Below the pieces are notes generated by a model that saw only the letters and a program-made list of their open reading frames with translations, did no database searches and was not told where the DNA came from. From the NCBI RefSeq assembly GCF_020080045.1, contig NZ_CP083451.1, positions 2,356,001-2,420,000 of the forward strand: DNA of 64,000 bases. The letters are read 5' to 3'. Source of the stretch: Comamonas odontotermitis. Its GTDB lineage: Bacteria; Pseudomonadota; Gammaproteobacteria; Burkholderiales; Burkholderiaceae_C. Shown in pieces: positions 1 through 9,061 of this stretch (positions within the stretch are counted from its first letter, which is position 1; the number at the start of each line of letters is the position of its first letter). Made by a program: the position numbers and the translations under genes.

Positions 1-659
1 CGCCGGGGACCGATGCGCTCGCACGCAGCACCGTGTCCGAGTTTATCCGCACCAAGGAAGCCAGGCCCGAGGTAATCCCCGCTTTGGCCGAGCTAGCGGG
101 CAGCATTGGCAAGCAGGTGCAAGAATACGGCTCGTTGGCCAAAGTGCCCTCCACGGCAGTGGGCAATGTGCGCAACGACATGTTCCTGGCCTCGGAGGCC
201 ATTTCCGTACTGACCAAGAGCGATGCGATCTCGCTTGATGAAGCCAGCAAAATGCAGCTCAAGACCTTTCAGGCCGAACTGAACACCTCCACCAAGTTCA
301 TCCCCGTCTGGGTCAAGGTGGTAGTGGCCATTGCCTTGGGACTTGGCACGATGGTGGGTTGGAAGCGCATTGTCAAGACCGTCGGCGAAAAGATCGGCAA
401 GACCCATCTGACCTACGGCCAGGGAGCGGCCGCTGAACTGGTCGCGATGACCACCATTGGCGCAGCCGATGCATTTGGCCTGCCGGTGTCTACCACCCAT
501 GTACTGTCATCGGGCATTGCCGGTGTTATGACTGCTAATGGATCGGGCCTGCAAGCTTCAACCTTGCGCAATATCGCCTTGGCCTGGTTGCTGACCCTGC
601 CTTGCGCCATGATGCTCTCGGGAAGCCTGTACTGGTTGTTCAGTCATCTCCTCTCCTAA
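1..659 (+). CDS. PiT-family low-affinity inorganic phosphate transporter, C-terminal part
   Basis: The reading frame is open to the left edge, so this is the 3' part of a longer gene and the GTG near position 33 is only an internal codon. The product is the C-terminal half of a phosphate:cation symporter of the inner membrane (PiT family, PitA-like). The diagnostic stretch is the second PiT signature, GAADAFGLPVSTTHVLSSG, near the middle of the fragment, flanked by hydrophobic segments (a helix before GWKRIVKTVG, and a final helix of about 20 residues ending in LYWLFSHLLS). The family has a duplicated core, and only the second repeat is present here. It ends just before an IS3 fragment, so no partner gene can be inferred downstream. 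A regulatory PhoU-like partner is often encoded upstream in this family, but that would lie outside the window. Confidence 0.9.
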   Translation, partial: PGTDALARSTVSEFIRTKEARPEVIPALAELAGSIGKQVQEYGSLAKVPSTAVGNVRNDMFLASEAISVLTKSDAISLDEASKMQLKTFQAELNTSTKFIPVWVKVVVAIALGLGTMVGWKRIVKTVGEKIGKTHLTYGQGAAAELVAMTTIGAADAFGLPVSTTHVLSSGIAGVMTANGSGLQASTLRNIALAWLLTLPCAMMLSGSLYWLFSHLLS

Positions 660-664
660 AAACG

Positions 665-843
665 GGGCGGAGGAAATGAGCCGTCCTAAATTCGGTTGAG
701 AGTTTGGACGATTGAACAGGCCGGATCAACCCGGTCAATGATGCCCGGTGCACTGCATCGGGCGTTTGCCTTTTCAGGGATGTGTGCAGCCTCTTGCTGC
801 TGTATATCCGAATGGCCTCTGCCACCATCTGCCTGGCCTGAGC
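665..843 (-). pseudogene. IS3-family transposase OrfB C-terminal fragment
   Basis: The minus strand encodes a stretch with the typical IS3 OrfB C-terminus: an ARQMVAEAIRIYSSKRLHTSL segment followed by LKRQTPDAVHRA, matching the family pattern 'YN..RPH.SL...TPdevHra'. Only the last 40-50 codons remain and no DDE catalytic block is present, so this is a relic of an insertion sequence between the phosphate transporter and the next gene. Confidence 0.75.
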
Positions 844-1172
844 TAGGTCCGACGCCCGGTACTGCCGGATAGCAGAGAGCCTTTGCATTCTTCCGCCCAA
901 AAAATGACTTACGCCGAGTGGATCGTTTGATTCAAGTAGATCTTTGAAAATCGTTCGGTTGATCGCGGTTTGCACCTATGCGCTCTTCATGTGTACAGCT
1001 TCCAGACCATGACAGTCTAAAAAGCAGCTCACATGATGGATCATTTGATTCAAATCATACTTAAAAAGGTACAATTACTCCAAACCACTTAACTCTAAAG
1101 CGACTTTCCGGGGACGTGGAGCGCACCGGAGGGTGCCAGTCGCTGATCATTCATAGCAGCAGGAGAACACGG
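844..1172. other. Intergenic gap, no gene seen
   Basis: Apart from the IS3 fragment at its left, this gap has no supported coding region. It becomes AT-rich just before 1100 and presumably holds the promoter of the downstream gamma-glutamyltranspeptidase-like gene. I could not assign -35/-10 boxes with confidence. Confidence 0.4.
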
Positions 1173-2882
1173 ATGAATTACGTAAAGACTGCGGTGTACA
1201 GTGGCGCGCCCATTGAAAGCCACTTGAGTGAAGCAAACCACACGATGATGTCTCGACGGGGGCTCATCTTTGCCGCAGGGGCCTGGGCATGCACGAGCGC
1301 TCAGGCGAGATCCGTCGACACTGAGCGCAATATGGGTCTTCCATTCAGGGAAGCACCTCCGGGGCATGTCCATCGCAATTTCGGCTATGGGGCATCCGCA
1401 AATCATCCGGCTGCTGTTGATGCGGCTCAGCAGATTCGCCTTCAAGGGGGAGGCGTTTTTGACATGTATCTGGCCGCGCTAGCGGCCGCGTGGGTCGTTG
1501 ATCCAGCCAACTGCAGCCCTTTCGGCCGCATGCAGGGGCTGTACTTAAGCAATGGAAACTATAGCTGCCTACATGCGGCGACCCAGATCCGAAATGAGCC
1601 TGGATCAACAGTGCCTTTCTCAGGAAACATTCCGGCCTACTTTCACATGCGTAACTCGGGGCGGCTCAGACTATCCATGGCATCGATTCTGGCCCCAGCC
1701 ATTGCTATCGCCCTGAAGGGCTATCGCCCCACGGATGCGCTGCGCGTTGCAATTCGAAGTTCAGCAGAACAGATGCATCCGACAATGAGAGCGATCTATG
1801 TGGATGATGATGGACAGGTGCGGTCGCACATCCGTAATCCTCAATTGGCCGAATTCCTTGAAGTGCTTGCCATGGTACCCGATGAAGGCGGCCTCTGGGA
1901 TGAACTCTATACTCGCTCGCCAGGGCCATGGCATAGGAACGAGCTTCCGACTAACGCGCCTCGCCAAAGCCAGCCTAAGGGGTTTGATGTACGCGCTCCC
2001 GATGGACAAACCTATCAACTGCGTACCACTGGGAATCTTGAGACTTGGGGTACATGGACGCTACTCAGCGCCTCAATTACAGCCGATCTCCAAGCTTCAG
2101 GCGTGCTCTCCACGTTAGAGACCGCCATGGAGGCGTACCTTTTGGCGACAATCTTGGTGCTAGACCGGATCCCTTTCAAAGTGGGCACGCTCAAGCCCAA
2201 AACAGCCAATCCATCGGTGGACATTGACCTGCAGCATGAGAGCCGCGAGATAGCCCAGCGTGTGCGAAAACTACTTGCCGCTTCACGTGCTGACTTGTGG
2301 GCGGACCTGGATCGTACCTACTTCGCCGGAGGAGCTAGCAACACAGATGATACGAACACTAACGCGTTTGCCTTTGCCGTAAACGACGAATTATTGTCCT
2401 TCACAACGTCAATGGGTCCTTGGTTCGGCTCAAAGCGCTCATGGTTCGGCGCTGGCCTCGCGTATAGCTACGCCATGAAATCTGGTCAGCTCTTCACCGG
2501 CCAAACGCACGACGCCACCGAGATGTCCTCATTGATTATCGAGCGCGAGGGGAAACCCTGGCTAGCAATGGGGGCAGCAGGGAGCGAGAGAATCTTCGGT
2601 TCGCTCACTTACCTACTATTTCTAAAACTAGGGCTCAATCACGGCGTTGATATGGCAGAACTAATGATGATACCGCGCCTTTTCCCCAAGGATAGCAAGG
2701 TCCGCATCCATCCGGATATGCCGAAAAGCATTCAGCAGCATCTTGTCGATCGAGGATTCAATTTGGATGTCACGAGGTACGACTTGCAAAAGCACCTAGG
2801 GATCGTCAACTTGGTTGAGCAGGTAAGGCCGGGCGTCTTCCGCAGTGGGGCTGACCCTTCAGGTGACGGCGGTGCGCTGTAG
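1173..2882 (+). CDS. Gamma-glutamyltranspeptidase family protein, probably Tat-exported
   Basis: The 569-residue product matches the GGT (Ntn-hydrolase) fold from end to end. Near the N-terminus is the HPAAVDAAQQIRLQGGGVFD block (family: 'HPLAS.AG..IL..GGNAvDA'), mid-protein is the small-subunit start region DTNTNAFAFAVNDE, with the candidate autoprocessing/nucleophile Thr around residues 394-396, then FTTSMGPWFGS, and near the C-terminus MGAAGSERI corresponding to the 'GSPGGSRI' loop. The family cleaves gamma-glutamyl bonds of glutathione or related compounds, normally in the periplasm. I chose the ATG preceded by AGGAG; an in-frame ATG 57 bases upstream lacks such a site. A twin-arginine-like segment (SRRGLIFAAGAWACTSAQA) follows about 25 residues in, suggesting Tat export. 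The sequence is divergent around the nucleophile, so the substrate may not be glutathione. It is flanked on both sides by IS debris. Confidence 0.8.
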   Translation: MNYVKTAVYSGAPIESHLSEANHTMMSRRGLIFAAGAWACTSAQARSVDTERNMGLPFREAPPGHVHRNFGYGASANHPAAVDAAQQIRLQGGGVFDMYLAALAAAWVVDPANCSPFGRMQGLYLSNGNYSCLHAATQIRNEPGSTVPFSGNIPAYFHMRNSGRLRLSMASILAPAIAIALKGYRPTDALRVAIRSSAEQMHPTMRAIYVDDDGQVRSHIRNPQLAEFLEVLAMVPDEGGLWDELYTRSPGPWHRNELPTNAPRQSQPKGFDVRAPDGQTYQLRTTGNLETWGTWTLLSASITADLQASGVLSTLETAMEAYLLATILVLDRIPFKVGTLKPKTANPSVDIDLQHESREIAQRVRKLLAASRADLWADLDRTYFAGGASNTDDTNTNAFAFAVNDELLSFTTSMGPWFGSKRSWFGAGLAYSYAMKSGQLFTGQTHDATEMSSLIIEREGKPWLAMGAAGSERIFGSLTYLLFLKLGLNHGVDMAELMMIPRLFPKDSKVRIHPDMPKSIQQHLVDRGFNLDVTRYDLQKHLGIVNLVEQVRPGVFRSGADPSGDGGAL

Positions 2883-2940
2883 ATGAGGACGCGCACTATC
2901 TTGGCACCTGAGTGCAGGCGAGGCTTACTGGGCTTGATGT

Positions 2941-3312
2941 GATTTACATTCAAACCTGACCCACGCACTAACGCTAGCACGCTGCTTAATTGAGCAGCGG
3001 GAGACCAGGACTGATAGACGTGACAATACTGAATTTCACGGTCCATAGGCTTTGGGCCCTGGGAGAGCTGTTGTCCATCAGAGAAATCGCCCGGGCCTAT
3101 CGCGCAATGCCATCCGCAGGTACCTGCGCGCAGGCGCCGCCAAACCGCGCAACGCCAATCGGGTTGGCCCTGCCAAGCTCGATCTTCGCATTGAAACTTG
3201 CCGGCTGGCTCAAGATTGAAGCTGGCCGATCTCGCAAAAAGAGGCGCTCCGTCAAGCAGATATTCGCCGATCTGCAAGCACTGGGCTACACCAGCTCGTA
3301 CGCGCAGCGCTG
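2941..3312 (+). pseudogene. IS21-family istA N-terminal fragment with IS end
   Basis: The left part is an IS-terminus-like sequence (CAAACCTGACCCAC) that recurs near 7.08 and 21.36 kb. It is followed by a GTG-started reading frame with the IstA N-terminal pattern: LLSIREIARAY, then, after a frameshift, NAIRRYLRAGAAKPRN, then LAGWLKIEAGRSRKKRRSVK and FADLQALGY. This corresponds to the helix-turn-helix region of IS21 IstA. It breaks off around 3310 where an oppositely oriented IS3 fragment begins, so it is a frameshifted and truncated relic. Confidence 0.7.
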
Positions 3313-3475
3313 GGGGGCGCAAGCCGTCGATGCCGTGCAGTCGGTAGTGGCTCACCCAAGTGCGGACCTTTTCGTCAGGCACCGACCACCGACGAGCCAA
3401 AAGCTTCGCGCCTCCTTCGCCTGCCAAGAAGCTTTGGACCACTTACAGCTTGAACTCCGTTTGGGATTTCTTGAT
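3313..3475 (-). pseudogene. IS3/IS150-type OrfA N-terminal fragment
   Basis: The minus strand reads KKSQTEFKL, an in-frame TAA, then VVQSFLAGEGGAKLLARRW and KVRTWVSHYRLHGIDGLRP. This is the N-terminal helix-turn-helix of an IS150-group OrfA (family pattern 'eFKl.vVq.yl.G.gs...A..fgv....v..Wv..Y..hG..GL'). An internal stop and loss of everything after about 50 codons make it non-functional. It abuts the IS21 fragment, so one element was inserted into or recombined with the other. Confidence 0.7.
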
Positions 3476-3544
3476 GAAACACCTTGAAGTTTGTCAAACT
3501 TCTGAGGTCAGTTCACTTGAGTTGGACAAGCGCCAAGGGGCGCC

Positions 3545-3646
3545 ATCAAGAAATCGAACAAGTTCTTGCCCGAGGTCCGTGAGCGTGCGGTGAGGATCGT
3601 GCAAGAGCACTGTGGTGAATCTGTGATTCACATACCGTTGAAGTGA
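3545..3646 (+). pseudogene. IS3-family OrfA 5' fragment
   Basis: Thirty-three codons read IKKSNKFLPEVRERAVRIVQ then EHCGES, which is the usual start of an IS3-family OrfA ('MkrsnkFspEVreRAVRmV.eh'), before the frame degenerates and stops. The expected ATG is ATC. It is a third, independent IS relic in this short interval. Confidence 0.65.
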
Positions 3647-3692
3647 GGTGCCTATGTTTGATTCGTCCGGGCGAGGGGGGATCCGAATGTGC

Positions 3693-4934
3693 TCAGCCCC
3701 AGTTTCGTATCTCGCGCGCGACAAGCACTTCCGCGTAACTTCGGTCCAGCTTTTGCGCGACCTCGCGCCGAGCGGCGATCTTGGCAGGCTCCATAGCCTG
3801 CCGAGCTTGGTCGCTCAAAGCCTGCTCAAGCTGGGGAAGGAAATCCTGATCTAGGGTCCGTCCTACGGCTTGATTACCCATCTTGTCATCAAGCAGCAAG
3901 AGGCGAATGGGATTGAGGCGCAGCAGCCGGCGCCAGCGCGCGTCGAATGATACGAAATAAGGCAGAAAGAAAGAGCACAGTTGTGTCTGTCGGGCCATGT
4001 CCTGCAACGAACGCAGGTGGGTCAAATCCCAGGCCATGCCTCGCGCATCCTTCACGATATCGGCCGATGGGCTCATCAGTGGCCCAAAGAAGGCATTTGG
4101 TTGCTTGGTGCTCAAGCCATTCCAGATCAGAGCGAGTTCCGTGATTGGGATGCTGCCGAGCTCGAAGATGGAGAAATCCAGCAGGCCGCGAAGGATCGAG
4201 GACAGGTCCTGTTTGTGGTTACGTCGCAGCGTCGCCAGCCGCAGTAGCAGAGCCTGCGTGCCCAATGCCTTCACCTCCTGTCTGAGCACACGCGCATCAG
4301 TGTACTGACTCGAGAGAAACGCCTCTTCGCCAGGGCGCAGGCGCTTTGCGAGGGATTCGATGTTTTCGCCGAAGTCAAGTCGGCTCGAATCTGCCAAGAA
4401 AGCAGGCCAATCAAGATGGTCTAGCATACGGAACGCGATCAGCGTTTCCAGGGGACGCTGGTTCGCCTGGTCGTCACGTGCAAAGCGGATGTTCTCGTTC
4501 AAAAACGGGAGGATATCGAATTGCACTCGAGAGTTCTTTGCTTTCAGGCGCAGAACCAAAACTACCCGTTCGCGTTCGACTGCACTCATGTTCCTGCCGT
4601 AGACGAGAGCACGTAGATTCTGCGCAAAATTGGAGTCGAAGCTAAGAGAGTAGTCGAGCCGGACCTCCGAGCATCCACCCGACAGGCGCGTCTGCAGCGC
4701 CGTTTGCCAAGACAAAAATCGCACGCGAGGGCCTTCAAAGATTGGGGTGACGTAGTCGCAGGAGCGCAGCCCGAGGTCCAAATCAAGATTAATGGCGCCC
4801 GGATCGTCGGTGCATGCAACCATGCGAAGATGGACGCAATCCTCCGCGTAGTTGTCCTCAATGTATTGAAGTAGACGGTCATCTCTATTGAGTATTGCTT
4901 CATAGAGAGCATCGACGAGGGGTCTATCAAGCAT
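3693..4934 (-). CDS. Hypothetical protein, 413 aa, divergent from a caspase-like gene
   Basis: I do not recognise this protein. It is a soluble-looking 413-residue product without signal peptide or membrane helix. It begins with a short helical segment (DRPLVDALYEAILNRDDRLL) and an acidic region, continues with beta-rich stretches (VRLDYSLSFDSN, RERVVLVLRLKAKNSRV) and ends in a charged helical tail (EPAKIAARREVAQKLDRSYAEV). The start codon has only a weak Shine-Dalgarno site. Its 5' end faces the caspase-family gene across about 340 bases, so a shared regulatory region is possible. Caspase-like peptidases in bacteria are often paired with sensors or substrates, and this is the only candidate partner here, but the link is inferred from position alone. 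IS fragments follow its 3' end. Confidence 0.65.
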   Translation of the reverse strand: MLDRPLVDALYEAILNRDDRLLQYIEDNYAEDCVHLRMVACTDDPGAINLDLDLGLRSCDYVTPIFEGPRVRFLSWQTALQTRLSGGCSEVRLDYSLSFDSNFAQNLRALVYGRNMSAVERERVVLVLRLKAKNSRVQFDILPFLNENIRFARDDQANQRPLETLIAFRMLDHLDWPAFLADSSRLDFGENIESLAKRLRPGEEAFLSSQYTDARVLRQEVKALGTQALLLRLATLRRNHKQDLSSILRGLLDFSIFELGSIPITELALIWNGLSTKQPNAFFGPLMSPSADIVKDARGMAWDLTHLRSLQDMARQTQLCSFFLPYFVSFDARWRRLLRLNPIRLLLLDDKMGNQAVGRTLDQDFLPQLEQALSDQARQAMEPAKIAARREVAQKLDRSYAEVLVAREIRNWG

Positions 4935-5271
4935 CTCGGTGGAAGTTTAAAGTGGAGTTGAGTTAAAGATGGCGATGACGATGGTGGTTGAAAATCGCAA
5001 CGGCAAGGCGGAATTGAATGACGTTGTATTTTTCGCAAATTGCTTCCGAATATTGTTCCACTCTATCATTTCGAAGATGCTTTCTTGGCTACTGCTAGTA
5101 GGATGATTGGACGATGACCGCTGGGATCGAATGTAGTACTGTCGGTTAGCGCGGTCCAAATATGTTAGCGATCTGTCGATGTGCCTTGAGGTTTGAGAAC
5201 GACATGATGAAATACACTGAACCGGCCCGAAGTGTGGGTATTCCACTGAAGCATCGCAGAGCCTGCCGCGC
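4935..5271. promoter_or_regulatory. Divergent intergenic region between unknown gene and caspase gene
   Basis: About 340 bases separate the two divergent start codons and contain no supported ORF. The segment is more AT-rich than the flanking genes, as expected for back-to-back promoters, but I could not assign individual boxes or operators. Confidence 0.35.
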
Positions 5272-6789
5272 ATGAGCCCCCGCCTTCAAGCCTTGGTAAT
5301 TGGCAATGGCGCTTACCAGACAACCTCCAAGCTGTTGAACCCTGTCAATGACGCCGAAGACATTGGCCATCTGCTCGAAACGTGTGGTTTCACAGTGTTG
5401 AAAAGTACCGATAGCACGCACCATGAGATGGATCAAGCGTTAGACGAGTTTCAGGTTGCGCTAGAGACGAGCGATGTGGGTTTGTTTTTCTTTGCGGGAC
5501 ACGGGGTGCAGATCAAGGGGGAAAACTACTTGGCTGGCGTGGACGTGAAGGTCAAGGATGAGATTTCCGCCAAGCACTCATCGCTGGCTCTGAATCGCGT
5601 CATCGAGGTTATGGACAATTCGGCATGCGCGACCAGCATCGTCATTTTGGATGCCTGCCGCAACAATCCATTCACCCGCGCGTGGTCGCGTTCGATGGAG
5701 GACCGGGGGCTCGCTCCAGTGTATGCGCCGCGTGGTACCTTGATCGCCTACGCAACCTCTCCAGGCCAGACGGCTAGTGACGGCAAGGGGCGCAATGGCG
5801 ACTACACCGCCGCGCTGCTGCAACACCTGACCACTCCCGACTGCTCCATCGAGACCATGTTCAAGCGGGTGCGCAATACCTTAGGTGCCGCCACGGAGCA
5901 ACAACAGATTTCATGGGAGCACACCTCGCTGGCAGGCGAGTTCTTCTTCAACCTGAGCTTGAGTGTCCGTATCGACATTTACGACAAGACAGCGCTCAGC
6001 GACAAGTTATTCGTGCTGGATGACGCCAAGACTTCACACAAAGTAGTTCAGGAGTTGAAGTCCTCCAACTGGTACGCACAAAACGCCGCTATCGACAGTT
6101 TCACAGTCGATGTCGCGAACCAAACGTCAATAGACACATTGTTTGTGATCGGACGCAACCTGTATCAAGCTGCGTGTGGGAATGCGAACAATGCGATCAG
6201 CTACATTGAAAGATTTGCGTCGCGTACAACAGGCATCGAAACAACAAAGCGTAAAGCCATATTGGACGGTATGTTGTTCGAAGCCTTCTATGACCCGGAC
6301 GCCAAGTTGCGCGACTCGTTTAAACTCCGGCAGTTTGGAAGCTTGTTCGCTTTGCAGTTGCATGACGAGCTAATGTCTAGCTTCGATTTCATTGCGGAAT
6401 GCCTGCTGCTTGACATCGGGAGATTCCATGCGATTCCTGGCAAACGCCACGAGGTGGCGGTCGACGTCAAGTTTAAAGCGCTGGACGATGGCGACGACCG
6501 GCGAATCGTGGAGGCCGTCATCTTTGGCGGCAAGAACATCCTATGGCTGGAGGATGATGACTATCTTCCCGATCCAAGCAAAGACCCGAGATATTCCAAG
6601 TTGAACCGGGAGACCTTGGAGGCACGTTTGTCAGAACAAATGATTGTCCCAGCCCACTTGCTGAAGATCACCTATCCCACGCCGGGGCTATTGGACAGCA
6701 ACTCCATTCATTTCCCGCTCGGCTGGACCACCCGCAAACGTCCCGGGCCTTCCGCTTCAACACCAACGCTCGACAGCGCGCTTCCTTGA
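5272..6789 (+). CDS. Caspase-family (peptidase C14-like) protein
   Basis: The N-terminal 240 residues form a caspase/metacaspase p20-like domain. It starts with the strand LQALVIGNGAY and NPVNDAEDIGHLLETCGF, has the catalytic His in FFFAGHGVQ (His77) and the catalytic Cys in VILDACRNNPF (Cys129), followed by AYATSPGQTASDG, a segment typical of bacterial C14 proteins. The C-terminal 260 residues are not recognisable; they include a mostly helical part and a strand-rich end (VAVDVKFKALDDG, AVIFGGKNILWLEDDD). Bacterial caspase homologues act as signalling or cell-death proteases and several belong to phage-defence systems; that role here is inferred. Both catalytic residues are intact. The ATG start has no strong Shine-Dalgarno sequence. 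It is followed within 300 bases by a complete IS3 element. Confidence 0.85.
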   Translation: MSPRLQALVIGNGAYQTTSKLLNPVNDAEDIGHLLETCGFTVLKSTDSTHHEMDQALDEFQVALETSDVGLFFFAGHGVQIKGENYLAGVDVKVKDEISAKHSSLALNRVIEVMDNSACATSIVILDACRNNPFTRAWSRSMEDRGLAPVYAPRGTLIAYATSPGQTASDGKGRNGDYTAALLQHLTTPDCSIETMFKRVRNTLGAATEQQQISWEHTSLAGEFFFNLSLSVRIDIYDKTALSDKLFVLDDAKTSHKVVQELKSSNWYAQNAAIDSFTVDVANQTSIDTLFVIGRNLYQAACGNANNAISYIERFASRTTGIETTKRKAILDGMLFEAFYDPDAKLRDSFKLRQFGSLFALQLHDELMSSFDFIAECLLLDIGRFHAIPGKRHEVAVDVKFKALDDGDDRRIVEAVIFGGKNILWLEDDDYLPDPSKDPRYSKLNRETLEARLSEQMIVPAHLLKITYPTPGLLDSNSIHFPLGWTTRKRPGPSASTPTLDSALP

Positions 6790-7068
6790 ATCCTGAAGAC
6801 TTGCGAGAACCGTGAAGGTAGGCGAACCTGCAGCATTGTCCACATTTGAAGCTTTAGCGAGAGATAGCTGAAGTACATCTGTCATGATTCGCTTCATGGC
6901 CTTTGCATTGGGGAGGCACGCGACTGCAATTGCTACTGCAGATGAATCGCCCTGCCCATGCGACGACAACCTGCTTTGCCTTTGACGTGCCATCCGCTGG
7001 CTGAAGGCAAGTCCGCACAAAAGCACCTACGGAAATAGCGGCGAAGATGAGCATGCAATGTTCAGCTC

Positions 7069-8735
7069 TGTTGATTTCCATGCAAACCTGACCCACCGGG
7101 GATGCGGACGAAAACTTGGACTACCAGGAGGTAGTTCATGTATTCCTACGAAGATCGAATCCGAGCCGTTGAGCTCTACATCAAGCTGGGCAAGCGCGTC
7201 AGGCCCACCATCCGGCAGCTGGGCTATCCGACGAAGAATTCTTTGAAGGGTTGGTACAACGAGTACCAACTCAAGCTCGACTTGTCCGCTGGCTACGCAG
7301 GCCGTGAACCGAAGTTCTCGCAGGCGCAGAAGGCCGCAGCCATCGAGCACTACCTCACCCATGACCGATGCATCGCGGCCACCATGAGGGCGCTGGGCTA
7401 CCCCGGTCGTGGAACGCTTACCAAATGGGTGCGTGAGGCATTCCCTGAGGCCAGAAGGGCTCTGGTTAGCAGTGTGGGTCAACGAAGGTATCCCGAGAGC
7501 TTGAAGCAAGCGGGAGTCATGGAGCTTTGCACTCGGCAGCAAAGTGCGCAAACAGTGGCTGATAAGTTCGGCGTATGCCGGCCAACGTTGTACAACTGGA
7601 AGAACCAGCTGCTGGGACGTGAGGCACCCGCATCAATGAAACACACCGATCAATCACCGCAGGAGCGAGAGCGCGAAGAACTCGAGCGCCAGGTTGAGAT
7701 ACTGCGCCGCGAAGTCAGGCAACTGCGCCTTGAGCAGGACCTCTTGAACAAGGCCAATGAACTGTTAAAAAAAGGTCTGGGCGTCGATCTGCAGCTCCTG
7801 TCCAACCGGGAGAAGACACTGCTGATTGACGCCCTCAAGGAGCACTACCGCCTGCCAGAGCTCCTCGCACAGTTGGGTCTTGCACGCAGCTCGTACTTCT
7901 ACCATCGGTCCCGCACAGTGGTCGGCGACAAGTACCTTGTGGTGCGCCAGTCCCTTACCGAGATCTTTGAGTCCAACCACCGCTGCTACGGCTACCGCAG
8001 GCTGCAAGCCTCTCTGGCCAGAGAGCAAGGCCCGATCTCCGAGAAAGTGGTGCAGCGGCTGATGAAGCAAGAGAATCTGGTCGTCGCAAAGCCCAAGCGG
8101 CGCAGGTTCGCGTCCTACCTCGGCGAGATCAGCCCGGCACCAGATAACATCATCAACCGTGACTTCCAGGCGGCCACCCCAAATGAAAAGTGGCTCACGG
8201 ACATTACAGAATTCCAGATCCCAGCAGGCAAGGTGTACCTGTCACCCATCATCGATTGCTTCGACGGCATGGTGGTGAGCTGGACCATTGGAACGAGCCC
8301 GGACGCAGAGCTGGTCAACTCAATGCTGGATGCAGCTATTGAGACAGTGGCAGACACAAGCGATCGTCCAGTGGTCCACTCTGATCGTGGTGGCCACTAC
8401 CGTTGGCCAGGCTGGCTCTCTAGGATGAGCGAGGCGAACCTCACCCGCTCGATGTCTCGCAAGGCCTGCTCTCCTGACAACGCGGCTTGCGAAGGCTTCT
8501 TCGGCCGCCTCAAGAACGAGTTGTTCTATCCTCGGGACTGGAAGGGCACGACCATCGAGCAGTTCATTGAGGTGGTCGACTCGTACATCCGCTGGTACAA
8601 CGAGAAGCGGATCAAGATATCCCTTGGCTCTCTCAGCCCTGTTGAATACCGGGCGAGCCTTGGACTTGCGGCGTAAACCAGTCCAAGTTTTTATCCGCAT
8701 CCCCGGTGGGTCAGGTTTGCGTGGAAATCAACAGC
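7069..8735 (+). mobile_element. Complete IS3-family insertion sequence
   Basis: A single transposase gene is bracketed by long imperfect inverted repeats. The left end runs from CTGTTGATTTCC through CCGGGGATGCGGA and AAAACTTGGACT, and the right end is its reverse complement with few mismatches over more than 50 bases. The element sits inside an older IS3 OrfB relic, whose reading frame on the minus strand stops exactly at the right inverted repeat. I could not see a convincing target-site duplication. The inner part GATTTCCATGCAAACC plus TGACCCAC also occurs as an isolated relic at 2.94 and 21.35 kb. Confidence 0.88.
7138..8676 (+). CDS. IS3-family transposase (single-ORF OrfAB type)
   Basis: A 512-residue transposase in one frame, without the -1 frameshift typical of many IS3 members. 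The N-terminal third holds two helix-turn-helix units (MYSYEDRIRAVELYIKLGK; YPESLKQAGVMELCTRQQSA) and a leucine-zipper-like coiled coil (EREELERQVEILRREVRQLR). The catalytic rve domain carries the DDE triad: Asp in WLTDITEFQIPAGKVYLSPI, Asp in VVHSDRGGHYRW, Glu in NAACEGFFGRLKNE. The C-terminus ends with YIRWYNEKRIKISLG and LSPVEYRASLGL. A Shine-Dalgarno AGGAGG lies 6-8 bases before the ATG. All catalytic residues are intact and both ends are present, so the element may still be active. Confidence 0.92.
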   Translation: MYSYEDRIRAVELYIKLGKRVRPTIRQLGYPTKNSLKGWYNEYQLKLDLSAGYAGREPKFSQAQKAAAIEHYLTHDRCIAATMRALGYPGRGTLTKWVREAFPEARRALVSSVGQRRYPESLKQAGVMELCTRQQSAQTVADKFGVCRPTLYNWKNQLLGREAPASMKHTDQSPQEREREELERQVEILRREVRQLRLEQDLLNKANELLKKGLGVDLQLLSNREKTLLIDALKEHYRLPELLAQLGLARSSYFYHRSRTVVGDKYLVVRQSLTEIFESNHRCYGYRRLQASLAREQGPISEKVVQRLMKQENLVVAKPKRRRFASYLGEISPAPDNIINRDFQAATPNEKWLTDITEFQIPAGKVYLSPIIDCFDGMVVSWTIGTSPDAELVNSMLDAAIETVADTSDRPVVHSDRGGHYRWPGWLSRMSEANLTRSMSRKACSPDNAACEGFFGRLKNELFYPRDWKGTTIEQFIEVVDSYIRWYNEKRIKISLGSLSPVEYRASLGLAA

Positions 8736-9058
8736 ATCACATCGTGCACATCGTCACCCGTATAGCCTTCTGTGGAAGCCATCCAGCTTATGGCCTCGCG
8801 GTCACAGCAGTCCAGCGCAAACGTTGTGTGCACGGCCTCGCCGTTATCACAACGGAACTCAAAGCCATCCGAGCACCCGCGCTGGTTACTTGCATCCACC
8901 GACACTCGCCCATCATGACGGCGCTGGGGGCGTGCTACTAGGCTAGGACGTTGGAGTAGCAGGCCATGCACCCGTATGACCTGATAGACCCGCTTGTGGT
9001 TGACCGCGGACCGCCCTTGGCAAGCCCGCTCGCTGCGTAGCAGCGCCCAGGCGCGGCG
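8736..9058 (-). pseudogene. IS3-family (IS2-group) OrfB internal fragment
   Basis: The minus strand encodes RRAWALLRSE, VNHKRVYQVIRVHGLLLQRP, RRHDGRVSVDASNQRGCSDG and FEFRCDNGEAVHTTFALDCC then DREAISW. This is the central part of an IS2-group OrfB, including the first catalytic Asp context. It is cut off at its 3' side by the complete IS3 element and joins an IS30 relic at its 5' side. Confidence 0.8.
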
Positions 9059-9061
9059 TGC

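Noticed and set aside
6790..7068. Minus-strand ORF of 89 codons after the caspase gene
   Set aside because: It overlaps the caspase 3' end, has no ribosome-binding site and no recognisable content.
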